This document shows, piece after piece, positions 1-8,580 of a stretch of DNA of 35,149 bases. The notes under the pieces are model-generated. The model made no database searches and was not told the DNA's origin. It worked only from the letters and a program-made list of their open reading frames with translations. The translations under genes were made by a program, and so were the position numbers. Every line of letters starts with the position of its first letter. Positions within the stretch are counted from its first letter, which is position 1. This stretch comes from Acidobacteriota bacterium (lineage in GTDB: Bacteria > Acidobacteriota > Vicinamibacteria > Vicinamibacterales > 2-12-FULL-66-21): the NCBI GenBank assembly GCA_003223835.1, contig QHWR01000011.1, positions 1-35,149 on the forward strand, in the 5' to 3' direction.

Positions 1-146
1 TCGACGCTCTGCTTGCACGCCTCCTCCGACAATGCGATCGGAAGCCTCACGAGATGGCCGTAAGGCTGGATCTCGTGTCCTTGCTGATGCACGAGCGGTC
101 TGGCTCGGTTCAAGATCGTGTCGACGTCAATCATTTTCTTCGTCAT
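1..146 (-). CDS. Dps-like ferritin-family protein, N-terminal part (cut by window start)
   Basis: Only the first 48 codons lie in the window; the rest is beyond base 1. The visible protein begins MTKKMIDVDTILNRARPL and contains a segment reading QPYGHLVRLPIALSEEACKQ. This resembles the leader and first helix of DNA-protecting Dps miniferritins, which have a phrase such as LPxALxEEAR before the first helix; the iron-binding helices cannot be seen. Dps proteins form 12-mers that oxidise and store iron and shield DNA under stress. The start is an ATG with a weak GAGG about eight bases upstream. The gene runs in the same direction as the flavoprotein gene upstream, with 87 bases between them. The assignment rests on a short N-terminus and is tentative. 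Confidence 0.5.
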   Translation of the reverse strand, partial: MTKKMIDVDTILNRARPLVHQQGHEIQPYGHLVRLPIALSEEACKQSV

Positions 147-233
147 ATGGTCGCCTCGTTTCAAGAACACAGGAGCAGGTTGACTGGAAAACGCTATCGA
201 ACGCTTCCGCTGGCGACTCTGTAACGAATCGCT

Positions 234-1913
234 CTACTCGGCCAGCGAGCGGTGCACGAACGCGACGGCAATCGATCCCTCGCCGACCGCCGACGCGACA
301 CGTTTGATATTGCCGGCCCTCACATCCCCGACCGCGAACACGCCGGGAAGGCTCGTCTCGAGAAGATACGGCGTTCGAGCCAGCGGCCATCGGGCGGCCG
401 AAAGGTCGTGCGGTGACACATCCGGTCCGGTCTTGATGAACCCTTGTGCGTCGAGCGCGACACAGCCGGCGAGCCAGGCCGAATTCGGCACGGCGCCGGT
501 CATGAGGAAGACGTGGCGGACGTCGTGGCTCGTCACGCCGCCCGTCCGGTTGTCGCGCCAGCGCACGCGCTCCAGATGTTCGTCACCCTCGAGCGCCACG
601 ATCTCGGTGCGCGTCTGCAACACGATCGCCGGCGTCTCCTCGATGCGCCGGATCAGATACCGCGACATGCTGTCGGCGAGGCCGCTCGATCGGACGAACA
701 TGTAAACCCGTTTCGTCGTCTGGGCCAGGAATACCGCGGCCTGTCCGGCCGAATTGCCGCCGCCGACGACGATCACCTCGTCGCCGGCGCACAACTGCGC
801 CTCCATGAACGTGGCGCTGTAGTAAATCCCGGCCCCTTCGAACTGCGACAGATTCTCCAGCGCGGGCTTTCGGTATTGCGCGCCGGTGGCGATGATGACC
901 GTACGCGCCGGGACGCGTCGGCCCTCGTCGATCTTGATCGTGTACGGCTTCCGGTCGCACGTGAGCGCGGTCGCGCCACGCGCGATCAGGATCTGGGCGC
1001 CGAATTTCTCCGCCTGCGCGTACGCGCGGCCGGCGAGGTCCTGGCCGGAGATGCCCGCCGGAAATCCGAGGTAGTTCTCGATTCTCGAGCTCGAGCCGGC
1101 CTGTCCTCCCGGCGAGGAGGACTCGATCACCAGCACGTCGAGACCTTCGGAGGCCGCGTAGACGGCCGCGGCAAGCCCGGCCGGTCCGGCGCCGACGATC
1201 AGCACGTCGCGCACGTGCGTCTGATCGATGTTCTGGTTGAACCCGAGGCACTCGGCGATCTGTTGATTGGGGGGATTGCGCAGCACGACGTCGCCACGGC
1301 AGATCAGGACCGGGATGTCGGCGACCGTGACGTGGAAGCGATCGAGCAGATCCTGGAAGTCGGCGTCGCGGTCGAGATCGACATAGCCGAACGGATGCCC
1401 GTTCCGCGTGAGGAATTCCCTGATCCGAAGCGTGCCGGCGGAATGCAGCGACCCGACCAGAACGACGTCGCCGAGCCCCTGCGCGGCCAGCTCGAGCCGG
1501 CGATAGATGAAGGCCCGCATCAGGATCTCGCTGATCTCCGCGTCGGTCTGGATGAGGCCGAGCAGCTGCTCCCGCGTCAGCTGGATCACGTCGCCCGGCT
1601 CGCTGGCCCTGGCGCGCATCAGCGAGCGACGCCCGAGGATCATGTTGGCCTCGCCCGTGAAGTGGCCGGCTCCGTGAATCGCGATCAGCGTGTCGCCGAG
1701 GTTCGACGGCCGGATGATCTCGACCTCGCCGGCCGTGACCACGAAGAACGGGACGATGGGTTCGCCGGCCTCAATCAGGACGTCGCCGCGCGCGATCGAA
1801 CGCGCGACGCCGTGCGTCGCGATGCGCGCGATCTGGGCGGGTGTCAGCGTCGGGAACATGAGCGCCTCGTGCGAGGCGCTCACCGGCGGAGTCGATCGAA
1901 CGGATTCGGCCAC
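234..1913 (-). CDS. cNMP-binding domain / glutaredoxin-like / thioredoxin-reductase-like flavoprotein
   Basis: This 559-residue protein has three parts: a cyclic-nucleotide-binding beta-barrel (about residues 20-140), a glutaredoxin-like fold (about 148-225) and a thioredoxin-reductase-type FAD/NAD(P)H module (about 235-559). FAD binding is shown by GAGPAG at 241-246 and the closing VGDVRAGNIKRVASAVGEG stretch; NAD(P)H binding by GGGNSAG at 384-390. The redox-active CxxC of true thioredoxin reductases is missing: the equivalent site reads SATF at 366-369. It is therefore probably a regulated flavin oxidoreductase rather than a standard TrxB. The start is taken as GTG three bases after the upstream hydrolase stop; an ATG at 1859 (residue 19) is an alternative. 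A perfect 9-bp inverted repeat lies just upstream of that ATG. Family assignment is firm, substrate unknown. Confidence 0.88.
   Translation of the reverse strand: MAESVRSTPPVSASHEALMFPTLTPAQIARIATHGVARSIARGDVLIEAGEPIVPFFVVTAGEVEIIRPSNLGDTLIAIHGAGHFTGEANMILGRRSLMRARASEPGDVIQLTREQLLGLIQTDAEISEILMRAFIYRRLELAAQGLGDVVLVGSLHSAGTLRIREFLTRNGHPFGYVDLDRDADFQDLLDRFHVTVADIPVLICRGDVVLRNPPNQQIAECLGFNQNIDQTHVRDVLIVGAGPAGLAAAVYAASEGLDVLVIESSSPGGQAGSSSRIENYLGFPAGISGQDLAGRAYAQAEKFGAQILIARGATALTCDRKPYTIKIDEGRRVPARTVIIATGAQYRKPALENLSQFEGAGIYYSATFMEAQLCAGDEVIVVGGGNSAGQAAVFLAQTTKRVYMFVRSSGLADSMSRYLIRRIEETPAIVLQTRTEIVALEGDEHLERVRWRDNRTGGVTSHDVRHVFLMTGAVPNSAWLAGCVALDAQGFIKTGPDVSPHDLSAARWPLARTPYLLETSLPGVFAVGDVRAGNIKRVASAVGEGSIAVAFVHRSLAE
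1861..1880. repeat. perfect 9-bp inverted repeat inside flavoprotein 5' end
   Basis: AGCGCCTCG and CGAGGCGCT face each other across a two-base TG. The hairpin lies in codons 12-17 of the flavoprotein if the GTG start is used, or immediately upstream of the alternative ATG at 1859. It could be a translational or attenuation hairpin, or chance in GC-rich coding sequence. Confidence 0.4.
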
Positions 1914-1916
1914 CCC

Positions 1917-2791
1917 TTACACTTCCGCGACGGGCTTGGTCGCCGCGGTCGCCGCGCGGAGCGCCAGCATCTCACGCGCGGCCGGGACGCGTGCCGCGAT
2001 CCAGCCGAGGATGTCGGCCATCACGACCTGCTTGTCGACGTCGTTCAGCAGATCGTGGAAGTGCCCCTCGTAGAGCTTCAGCGTCTTGTCGCGCGATCCG
2101 GCCGTGTCGTAGAAGCGCTGGCTGCCGCTCGGCTTCGTCGCCCCGTCCGCGGTGCCGTGCAGAATAAAGACCGGAAGCGTGATCAGCGGAAATTCCCGCT
2201 TGAGCCGTTCGTCGGCGCGAACCATCTCCGCCAGCGTCTTGGTCGGCTGCGTCTCGTGCGCGATGAGCGGATCTTCGTTCATGGCCTGCACGACCCTGGG
2301 ATCGCGGGAGAAGAGCTCGTTCTTGAGATGCAGGACGTGCGCGTGCGGCGCAATGTGGCTGAGCCCCTTGAACACGGCGAGGGCGAAATCGGGCGCCGGC
2401 ACCTCGTGCGCGAAGCTTTCGCAAATCAGCCCCGCGACCGCGGTCGGGTTCTCCAGCACGTAGATGCACGCGACGACGCGCCCGGTTCACGTGATTTCAC
2501 CAGCGCGATCAGCGCCGCGACGTCGCTGACGTAGTCCGAGAACTTGTCGACGTAGAAGCGCTCCCCGTCCGACTGTCCGCGGCCGCGCAGATCGACGGCG
2601 TACGCCGCGAGACCGCTCGCCGCGAATTGCTCCGCCGGCCAGGCATAGTACGCGCTGTGGGAGTTGAAGCCGGGCACCAGGGCGACAACGCCGCGGATCT
2701 CGCCTTCGGGTCGCCAGGACCGGACGAAGAGGCTGAGATCGTCCGTTGTCTTGATCCGTTCTTCGCGCGTTGTGGTGTTGGATTGAGTCAT
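1917..2791 (-). pseudogene. alpha/beta hydrolase (monoacylglycerol lipase-like), broken by small deletion
   Basis: Two frames make one protein. The N-terminal frame starts at an ATG at 2791 with AGGAG six bases upstream and carries the lipase-like core (VVALVPGFNSHS, then YAVDLRGRGQSDGERFYV) up to KSREPG near 2485. The other frame resumes as RVVACIYVLENPTAVAGLIC and continues to the stop at 1917 through the late aspartate region (FILHGTAD) and the histidine region (YEGHFHDLLND). In the family, about a dozen residues with the GHSxGG nucleophile elbow sit between these blocks. They are absent here, so about 34 bases seem to be missing and the frame is shifted. Without the catalytic serine the product could not be an active esterase. 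Either the gene is dead or the sequence is wrong at this point. It would be co-transcribed with the flavoprotein gene three bases downstream. Confidence 0.82.
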
Positions 2792-2839
2792 ATGCCGCTC
2801 CTGTCTCAATGCCCGGAACTCAGATCAAACTTGTGACGT

Positions 2840-4989
2840 TCACCACATGGCTGAGGATCCCAGACGCACGGTGCCTTCCCACCGGCTGCCGTTTTGCATG
2901 AGCGTCATCAGGTCCTGGGCGAGATCTTCTTCTCCCATGAGGACGCCGGACTCGTGCGAGTACACGCCACGACTCACGGTTCTGCCCAGATAATCCCTCA
3001 CCACCACCGTCGTCTGCCCCTTGCTCTCATCCACTTGCACCTGGTATGAGGTTCCCGCCTGGTAGAGCCCTTCATCGGTCACCGCAACCGTTTCACCCGA
3101 GCGGGCGTCCACGCGCCACCAGCCGAATCTCGGGATGCCGCCGATCGCCAGAGCGCGCTGTGGGGCCAGGGCGAGGAAGCCGTGACTCGTTTCCTCGCGC
3201 ACGCGCGCGCGGGCGTCTGCGGCAATCGCCCGATCGAGCTGGCTTTCCTGCCGCGGCAGCAGCACCGCCGCCACTCCGGCTCTCTCCGCTTCCGGCCGGC
3301 GCTCCCCTCCTGCCGCGCTCTCGCGGTGACGTATTCGACAATCGCACGCTCCAGCGTCCCCTCGACGACTCCGCGGAAGATCCGCGCGGCGACGAGATCT
3401 CCAGGTTGCAATCCGATGCCGGCGGCGCGAACGTGGCTGCGCCGCAAATCGAGGATCGCGCGGCCGACGCCGCGGTCCATCGAGAGTTCGCAGATGAACA
3501 GACGCGGGGACTCCGGATAGAAGACGACGGCGCGTCGCCCCGCTTCGCCGACGCGATGCACGAGCGCGTCGGAGAGAGCGGCGAACATGATGTTGATGCG
3601 CTGAAGCGCCGCGGCGAGATCCGGCGGTCGGCCCTGACCGCTCGGCGGCGATCCGCCGGCTGAGGGCAGATGGCGGGCGTCTATTCGGCCGGCCGTGAAG
3701 GTCAGATCGTAAAGCGCCGCTGCGACATCGAGCGCTTCGGCCGACTGCGTCCGAGCCTGAATCTCGGCGGGCGTGAGGGCCGGACCCGCCGCGCGCCGCG
3801 CCTTGCCTGCCACGTCGAAGAGATCGCGGACGACGGTTTCCCGACTCCCGGAAGGAGCCGTGAATTCGACTTCGAGCCATTCGCGCAACGCAACCTGCGC
3901 GGCGTGGCGCGTCCCGAGTCCGCTGAGCTGCCCGAACACGCCGCCGGTCCCGCCGGATTTCACCCGCTGGCTGAAGGCGTCCCCCACGAGCACCTGGCCG
4001 CCGATGAGGAGCGCGGGCTTCACGCGGCCCGTGTCTTCGGCGGCCGATCGCATCGCGCCCGCGAGACCGCCGGCGCGCCCCTGCCAGTTCTCCGGTATGT
4101 GAATGAGGACGACGTGACGGCCCGGGAGATCCGCCGCGCGGGCGTTGTAGGTCAGGATGGTTCGCGACGTCGGCGGATCGGTGCTCTCCTCGACCTTGAT
4201 CCGCGCGGTCACCTGATGATGAATCGCGTCCGGCAGTTCCGTCGTCGTTTCCTCGACACGCGCGTGCGTCGTTCCCACCGATGCATCGGCGAACGACGGA
4301 TCGAGGTCCGTCCACGTGCCGTTTCGTAACCACTGCACCCAGTAGTGCTGCCGCGCCTCTCGGGTCATCGCGGCGAGGTCCGTGTCCGGGGAGGCAGGCG
4401 TGGAACCGGCGGCGCGAAGCGCATCGTCGATCAACGTGTAGTTCCGCTTGACCGAGGTCCGGAGCCTCTCGACAAACGCATCCGCGTTCGCCGATTGTCT
4501 TGCGGCGGCATCGACGGATGCCGGTTGCGGCACCGCCCACATGGAGCTGACCACATCCGTCGCATCCTTCTCCGGCAACGTGCCGCGCGCGTAACGAACC
4601 TGCTGTCCCGCCGCCTTCAACATCGCGCCGAGCAGCGCGGCACGATCCGCCGAGTTGCCCGCCATCGCCAGCAGCGTGCCGCGAGGACCCCGCAGCAGGC
4701 CGGCATACGCTTCGAAGCCGATGCTGTCGCGCACGAATTCAAACGTGCGGACCGGATCGTTCCCGAGCGCGGCGGCGAAGGAGGCCGGATCGACATGCGT
4801 CAGCTCGAGTGTTCTGGCAACGGGAAGCTTCAGCGTCCCGAGATCCCACGGCTTCATGCCGGGTCCTCGGGTGCCGGCGTGGTCCGGCGCGCCCGTCGAT
4901 TGATTCGGCGTGCCGCAGGCCACCGCGGTCAGCGTGACGAACGTCGCCAGCGCGATAACGCGAGGGAGATTCCGGGGACCATCACTCAT
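2840..4989 (-). CDS. transglutaminase-like lipoprotein, frameshifted near 3304
   Basis: The gene starts at ATG 4989 with a signal peptide ending in a lipobox-like TAVAC (Cys25). A transglutaminase-like core follows: NSADRAALLGAMLKAAG around 112-128 and HYWVQW...TDLDPSF around 215-233. The usual catalytic cysteine is not at the expected place, so a non-enzymatic role is likely. The opening frame runs to 3079, but its last 80 or so residues are arginine-rich nonsense. A second frame from about 3300 to the stop at 2840 gives a sensible C-terminus (AAVLLPRQESQLDRA through GIPRFGWWRVDA to the last tryptophan). Adding one G to the run of four G (minus strand) at 3304-3307 joins them as ARQEGERRPEAERAG, giving a protein of about 716 residues. 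This is either a homopolymer sequencing error or a recent frameshift. Function is unknown. Confidence 0.72.
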
Positions 4990-5088
4990 CGCGGCGGTGT
5001 TGATTATCGCGCACTGGTCACCGTTCGCGCCTTCAATATATAAAGGATGCAGCGCTCGGAGGATGTCGCCTCGTCGCTGAGCCGCGCG

Positions 5089-6297
5089 TCAGCCCACCAC
5101 GATCTGGCCGGTCATCTTCGGGTGCATCCCGCAGAAGTACTGGTAGGTACCGGGGACGTCGAACCGATGCGAGAACTGTTCGTCGGTATCGAGCACCGGC
5201 GACCTGAACTTCTGCTCGGCGCTGACGATCGTGTGCGGCACATCGTCGCGGTTCGTCCACGTGATCGTCGTGCCCGCGGACACCGAGGCCTTCGCCGGTG
5301 AGAAGCTGAAGTTGTCCACGACGACGTCGTGCGCGCCCGCCGCCGGCGTCTCGGCCTCGAGCGGCAGGTCGGTGATTGCAATCGGGTGATTCACGGCGTG
5401 GAACGACATGCGCGACAGTCCGAGCACCTTCCGCAACCGATCGTCGGCGACCTTCATCGGGCCCGGCGACGCGGCGGCGCCAGGCGCCGGCTGTGGAAAC
5501 GCGGTCGACATGGCGGTGTGAAACGTCACGTGGCCTTCGACTTTCTGCATGACCTGATGAATGTGGCCGTTGAGCACGGAGACGGACCCGAACCGCTTGA
5601 CATACGACAGGGCCCGTTCGCTGTCGTCGGTGCCCCATCCCCACTCGGGATAGACCGACCAGAGCGGAATGTGGGCGAAAACCACAATCGGCGTGCTGCT
5701 CGTGAGCCGCCTGACGTCCTTCTCGAGCCATTCGAGCTGTTCGTCGCCGAGCGTGCCGAGCCCGCCGGCTTTGAGGTTCACGACGTTGACGAGCCCGATG
5801 AAGTGCACGCCGCCGCGATCGAAGCTGTGCCACCCGGCGCCGCTCGTCCCCTTGCCGAATCGCTCCAGGTAACTCTTCCCATCGTCTTCGAGCACGTCGT
5901 GCTCGCCGGGGACGTAGAAGATCGGGACGGACAGCTCCGAGAGGACCTGTTGCAGCGTGTCGAATTCCGCCGGCTTCGACAGGTGCGTCAGATCGCCCGT
6001 GTGAAGGACGAAGGCGGGCGCTTCGGGTTCAGCCTTGATCTTCGCGATCGCGGCGCGCAGTGTCGCGGTCACGTCGGTGTTCGCCGGTTTGTTGAATCCG
6101 ATGTGGCTGTCGCTGATCTGTACGAAGCGGAGCGCGCCATCCCCGTGCGACATCATCGCGGCGCGCGGCATCTGGCCCAGCGGAGATCCTTTCAGGACCC
6201 CGCTCGACAGCGTCCAGACGGCCCCTGTCCCCACCCACGCCATGCATTTCAGGAAATTCCGTCGATCCACACCCTTCTCGTCATCTGTTCGTGCCAC
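5089..6297 (-). CDS. Tat-exported calcineurin-like phosphoesterase fused to a cupredoxin domain
   Basis: The 402-residue protein starts at GTG 6297, five bases after GGGAGG; the nearby ATG stops after six codons. A twin-arginine leader (DRRNFLK at 11-17) is followed by a metallophosphoesterase with its metal-site motifs: DSH at 63-65, GD at 101-102, GEHD at 131-134 (usual GNHD, so Asn is replaced by Glu), H209 and GHIH at 244-247. Residues 323-402 form a plastocyanin/pseudoazurin-like domain with type-1 copper ligands His355, Cys389, His392 and Met395. It should act in the periplasm as a copper-containing phosphoesterase, substrate unknown. It lies 11 bases downstream of the DUF2231 gene and is probably co-transcribed with it. 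The Asn-to-Glu change may alter activity. Confidence 0.88.
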   Translation of the reverse strand: MARTDDEKGVDRRNFLKCMAWVGTGAVWTLSSGVLKGSPLGQMPRAAMMSHGDGALRFVQISDSHIGFNKPANTDVTATLRAAIAKIKAEPEAPAFVLHTGDLTHLSKPAEFDTLQQVLSELSVPIFYVPGEHDVLEDDGKSYLERFGKGTSGAGWHSFDRGGVHFIGLVNVVNLKAGGLGTLGDEQLEWLEKDVRRLTSSTPIVVFAHIPLWSVYPEWGWGTDDSERALSYVKRFGSVSVLNGHIHQVMQKVEGHVTFHTAMSTAFPQPAPGAAASPGPMKVADDRLRKVLGLSRMSFHAVNHPIAITDLPLEAETPAAGAHDVVVDNFSFSPAKASVSAGTTITWTNRDDVPHTIVSAEQKFRSPVLDTDEQFSHRFDVPGTYQYFCGMHPKMTGQIVVG

Positions 6298-6308
6298 GCA
6301 TGCCTCCC

Positions 6309-6728
6309 TCACAGGCGCAGGAAGTCCGCGCCCCAGACCAGCAGCCCTCCGAGATGCCCCGCGACGGCCACGAGAGCTCCCGCGGCGAACAGGGCGATCC
6401 GGTAGATCCACAACTCGAGCGGCGACAGCCCCTCGCCTCCGTACGTCGCGAACGCCGCGACGAGCGTCACGGCGGCGCCGCCCGTCCCGAGCCACCGATG
6501 CCATCGCAGCAGCGACGTCGTCTCGATGCCGAGCGCCGGGACCAGAAGCCATCCGGCGATAGCCGCAATCACGGCGAACGCTGCGCCGGCGCGAACGTTG
6601 GCGACGGCCGCGCTGCGCCATCGTTCTTCGTCGGTGACCGTGGCCGCGATCTCGGCCGCGGCCGCGACGATCACGAGCGCGATCGGAAAATGAATCAGCA
6701 CGGGGTGCAGCCGTCCGATGAGTGCCAT
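6309..6728 (-). CDS. DUF2231 integral membrane protein
   Basis: This is a 139-residue protein with about four hydrophobic helices and the N-terminal [12 protein letters not shown] signature of the DUF2231 family. Members are small inner-membrane proteins often found near cytochromes or copper proteins; their biochemical role is unknown. Histidines in the signature and in RWHRWLG could bind heme or metal, but that is inference. The gene starts at an ATG with no strong Shine-Dalgarno sequence, is divergent from the sigma-factor gene, and is followed closely by the phosphoesterase-cupredoxin gene. Confidence 0.8.
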   Translation of the reverse strand: MALIGRLHPVLIHFPIALVIVAAAAEIAATVTDEERWRSAAVANVRAGAAFAVIAAIAGWLLVPALGIETTSLLRWHRWLGTGGAAVTLVAAFATYGGEGLSPLELWIYRIALFAAGALVAVAGHLGGLLVWGADFLRL

Positions 6729-6759
6729 TTGTCGATACAGACCGCGAGGACAGCGGGTC

Positions 6760-6793
6760 TATTCCGGGGAATAAAACCGCCTCTCCGCGTGTC
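6760..6793 (+). promoter_or_regulatory. possible ECF-type promoter with small palindrome
   Basis: TATTCC-GG-GGAATA at 6760-6773 is an inverted repeat whose right half gives a GGAATA box. A CGTGTC box follows 14 bases later at 6788, about 14 bases before the sigma-factor ATG. A GGAA-type -35 and a CGT-type -10 at this spacing are usual for ECF promoters, so the sigma factor may drive its own gene. The palindrome may be a separate operator. Confidence 0.35.
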
Positions 6794-6806
6794 TTAAGAA
6801 TGATTG

Positions 6807-7328
6807 ATGCCCGCGCGCGTGTTCGAAGAGACCGTCCTGCCCCACCTGGACGCCGCTTTCAACTACGCGCGGTGGCTGACGAGAAACGACGCGGAGGCGG
6901 AGGACGTCGTCCAGGACGCATGCGTGCGGGCGATGCGCTTCCTGTCGTCGCTTCGAGACGACGACGCACGCGCCTGGTTGTTCACGATCGTGCGCAATAC
7001 GTGGTACAGCCGCGTCTCGCGTCGAGCGACGGTGACCGAGGCGACGCTGTTGGACACGACAAGGGCGGAACGGCCCGACGACGGGCTCGATCCGGAGGCG
7101 CGGCTGCTCCAGCAGCACACCGTGGCTCGGGTGCGTGCGGCGGTCGAGGAGCTGCCGGTCGATTTTCGCGAGGTCATCGTGCTGCGCGAGATCGAAGGGC
7201 TGTCGTACAAGGAGATTGCGGCCGTCGTGCGGGTGCCGATCGGCACGGTGATGTCGCGCCTGGCGCGCGCGCGCGAGCGATTGCTGGCAATCCTCAAGCC
7301 GTCAGCGGCGATGGAGACGCTGCCATGA
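6807..7328 (+). CDS. ECF-type RNA polymerase sigma factor
   Basis: The 173-residue protein has only sigma regions 2 and 4, as in extracytoplasmic-function factors. Region 2 contains [19 protein letters not shown] and [18 protein letters not shown]; region 4 has [19 protein letters not shown] followed by the helix-turn-helix [23 protein letters not shown] 6807 is preferred to the TTG one codon earlier. Its stop overlaps the start of the anti-sigma gene (ATGA), the usual coupling for such pairs. It should direct RNA polymerase to stress or envelope-related promoters, probably including its own. The trigger is not visible from sequence. Confidence 0.95.
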   Translation: MPARVFEETVLPHLDAAFNYARWLTRNDAEAEDVVQDACVRAMRFLSSLRDDDARAWLFTIVRNTWYSRVSRRATVTEATLLDTTRAERPDDGLDPEARLLQQHTVARVRAAVEELPVDFREVIVLREIEGLSYKEIAAVVRVPIGTVMSRLARARERLLAILKPSAAMETLP

Positions 7329-8053
7329 GCTGCGAAGACGTCGCGCGCGACCTGGATGCCTATGTCGATCGCGAGCTGGATGCGGATACCGCGACGGCGG
7401 TCCGCGATCACGTCAGCGGATGTGCGGCGTGCCGCCGGCAGGTCTCCGAGCTCGAGGCGCTCGGCCGGCTCGTCCGATCCACCCCGTACTATTCGGCGCC
7501 GGACCGTCTGCGCGCGCGCGTATCGGGGCGGACGACCCGGCTCACGCACGCGCGCCAGCTCCTGATGTGGGCGGCCGCGGCGGTACTGGTCGTCTCCGTG
7601 GGTGGCGGCATTGCACTGATGCGACCGGCGGCGCCGCGCGGCAACGCGATCGTCGATGACGTCGTGGACGGCCACGTGCGCTCGCTGATGGCCGCTCACC
7701 TGTTCGACGTCCGCTCCACGGATCAACACACCGTCAAGCCGTGGTTTTTGGGCAAGCTCGATTTCTCACCGCCCGTCGCCGACCTCGCGTCGATCGGGTT
7801 TCCGCTCGTGGGCGGACGCTTGGATTACCTGCGCGGGCGGCCGGTGGCTGCGCTCGTCTATCAGCGGCGCCAGCACACGATCAACGTGTTCGTCTGGCCC
7901 GAGGACGACAGCGCTTCCGCGGCGATCGACAGTGGATCGGCTCGTGGATTCCACGTCCCCCACTGGATCCGCAACGGCATGTCGTTCTGGGCCGTGTCCG
8001 ACGTGAACGACGCGGAACTGAGCGAGTTCGCGCGCGCGCTCCAGGGGTCGTGA
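7325..8053 (+). CDS. zinc-finger anti-sigma factor, single-pass membrane protein
   Basis: The 242-residue protein has an N-terminal zinc anti-sigma domain with His29-x3-Cys33-x2-Cys36 (DHVSGCAAC), a transmembrane helix at about 79-99 ([20 protein letters not shown]) and a periplasmic part of about 140 residues. It should hold the adjacent sigma factor inactive at the membrane until an envelope signal releases it. The periplasmic portion, with [18 protein letters not shown] and a region ending in a conserved-looking [11 protein letters not shown], resembles the sensor part found in many such factors of acidobacteria and proteobacteria. The start codon overlaps the sigma stop by four bases. Confidence 0.93.
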   Translation: MSCEDVARDLDAYVDRELDADTATAVRDHVSGCAACRRQVSELEALGRLVRSTPYYSAPDRLRARVSGRTTRLTHARQLLMWAAAAVLVVSVGGGIALMRPAAPRGNAIVDDVVDGHVRSLMAAHLFDVRSTDQHTVKPWFLGKLDFSPPVADLASIGFPLVGGRLDYLRGRPVAALVYQRRQHTINVFVWPEDDSASAAIDSGSARGFHVPHWIRNGMSFWAVSDVNDAELSEFARALQGS

Positions 8054-8068
8054 GACCGGGTGGTCGAA

Positions 8069-8503
8069 CTACCCCGCGGGCCGGCGCGCCGCGTGCCAGG
8101 CTTCCATCAGCCACACGCCGCCTTTCTTCACGTAGACGATCGTGAATCGCAGCAGGGTGGTCTGAGGCTGGCCTCCGACGCTCGACTCGATATCCGAGAC
8201 GCCATTCAGAATCGCCACATCGGGCGTGACGAAACGCACCTGCACGTCACGGTGTTTCAGGCCTCGATAGATGAGCTGTCCGCTGCGCAAGTCACCCAGA
8301 AGCTTTTCCCTGGAATCGAGGACGCCGCTGGAGTGGGTATACGTCAAAGTAGGAGACAGCAGCTCGGCGAGTCGATCGTAATTCCGTTCGACCAGATAGC
8401 TGATACGTTGATTCTCCCGGGCCAGCACCTCGTCGGCGCCCGGCGCCGTCGATTGCCATCCGCCCAGGAACAGCGCGGCGGCGCACAGAGCATTCACAAG
8501 CAT
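8069..8503 (-). CDS. secreted NTF2-like (DUF4440/SnoaL-type) protein
   Basis: The chosen ATG at 8503 has GGAGG five bases upstream and begins with a Sec-like leader (MLVNALCAAALFLGG), giving 144 residues. The mature part has the NTF2-like pattern: an amphipathic helix (VLARENQRISYLVERNYDRL), ELLSPTLTYTHSSGVLDSREK, then beta strands ending in TIVYVKKGGVWLMEAWHA. Small proteins of this fold bind or isomerise hydrophobic ligands, or merely stabilise; no activity can be assigned. It converges on the anti-sigma gene with 15 bases between stops and diverges from the RidA-like gene. Confidence 0.82.
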   Translation of the reverse strand: MLVNALCAAALFLGGWQSTAPGADEVLARENQRISYLVERNYDRLAELLSPTLTYTHSSGVLDSREKLLGDLRSGQLIYRGLKHRDVQVRFVTPDVAILNGVSDIESSVGGQPQTTLLRFTIVYVKKGGVWLMEAWHAARRPAG

Positions 8504-8580
8504 TCTTGCCTCCATCCGTTGGGACAGATATCCTCTCGCCGCGGAACCCGCAAAAGCAAACGCCGATGGAGGCACCGCTT

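Noticed and set aside
444-2534. 696-codon open frame on the plus strand
   Set aside because: It lies opposite the flavoprotein and hydrolase genes, which have clear domains; its product is rich in Arg, Asp and Val without any fold signature, as expected for antisense frames in high-GC DNA.
4990-5088. Promoter for the transglutaminase-like gene (GATAAT with TTGAAG upstream on the minus strand)
   Set aside because: The spacing of about 22 bases is too long for a standard promoter.
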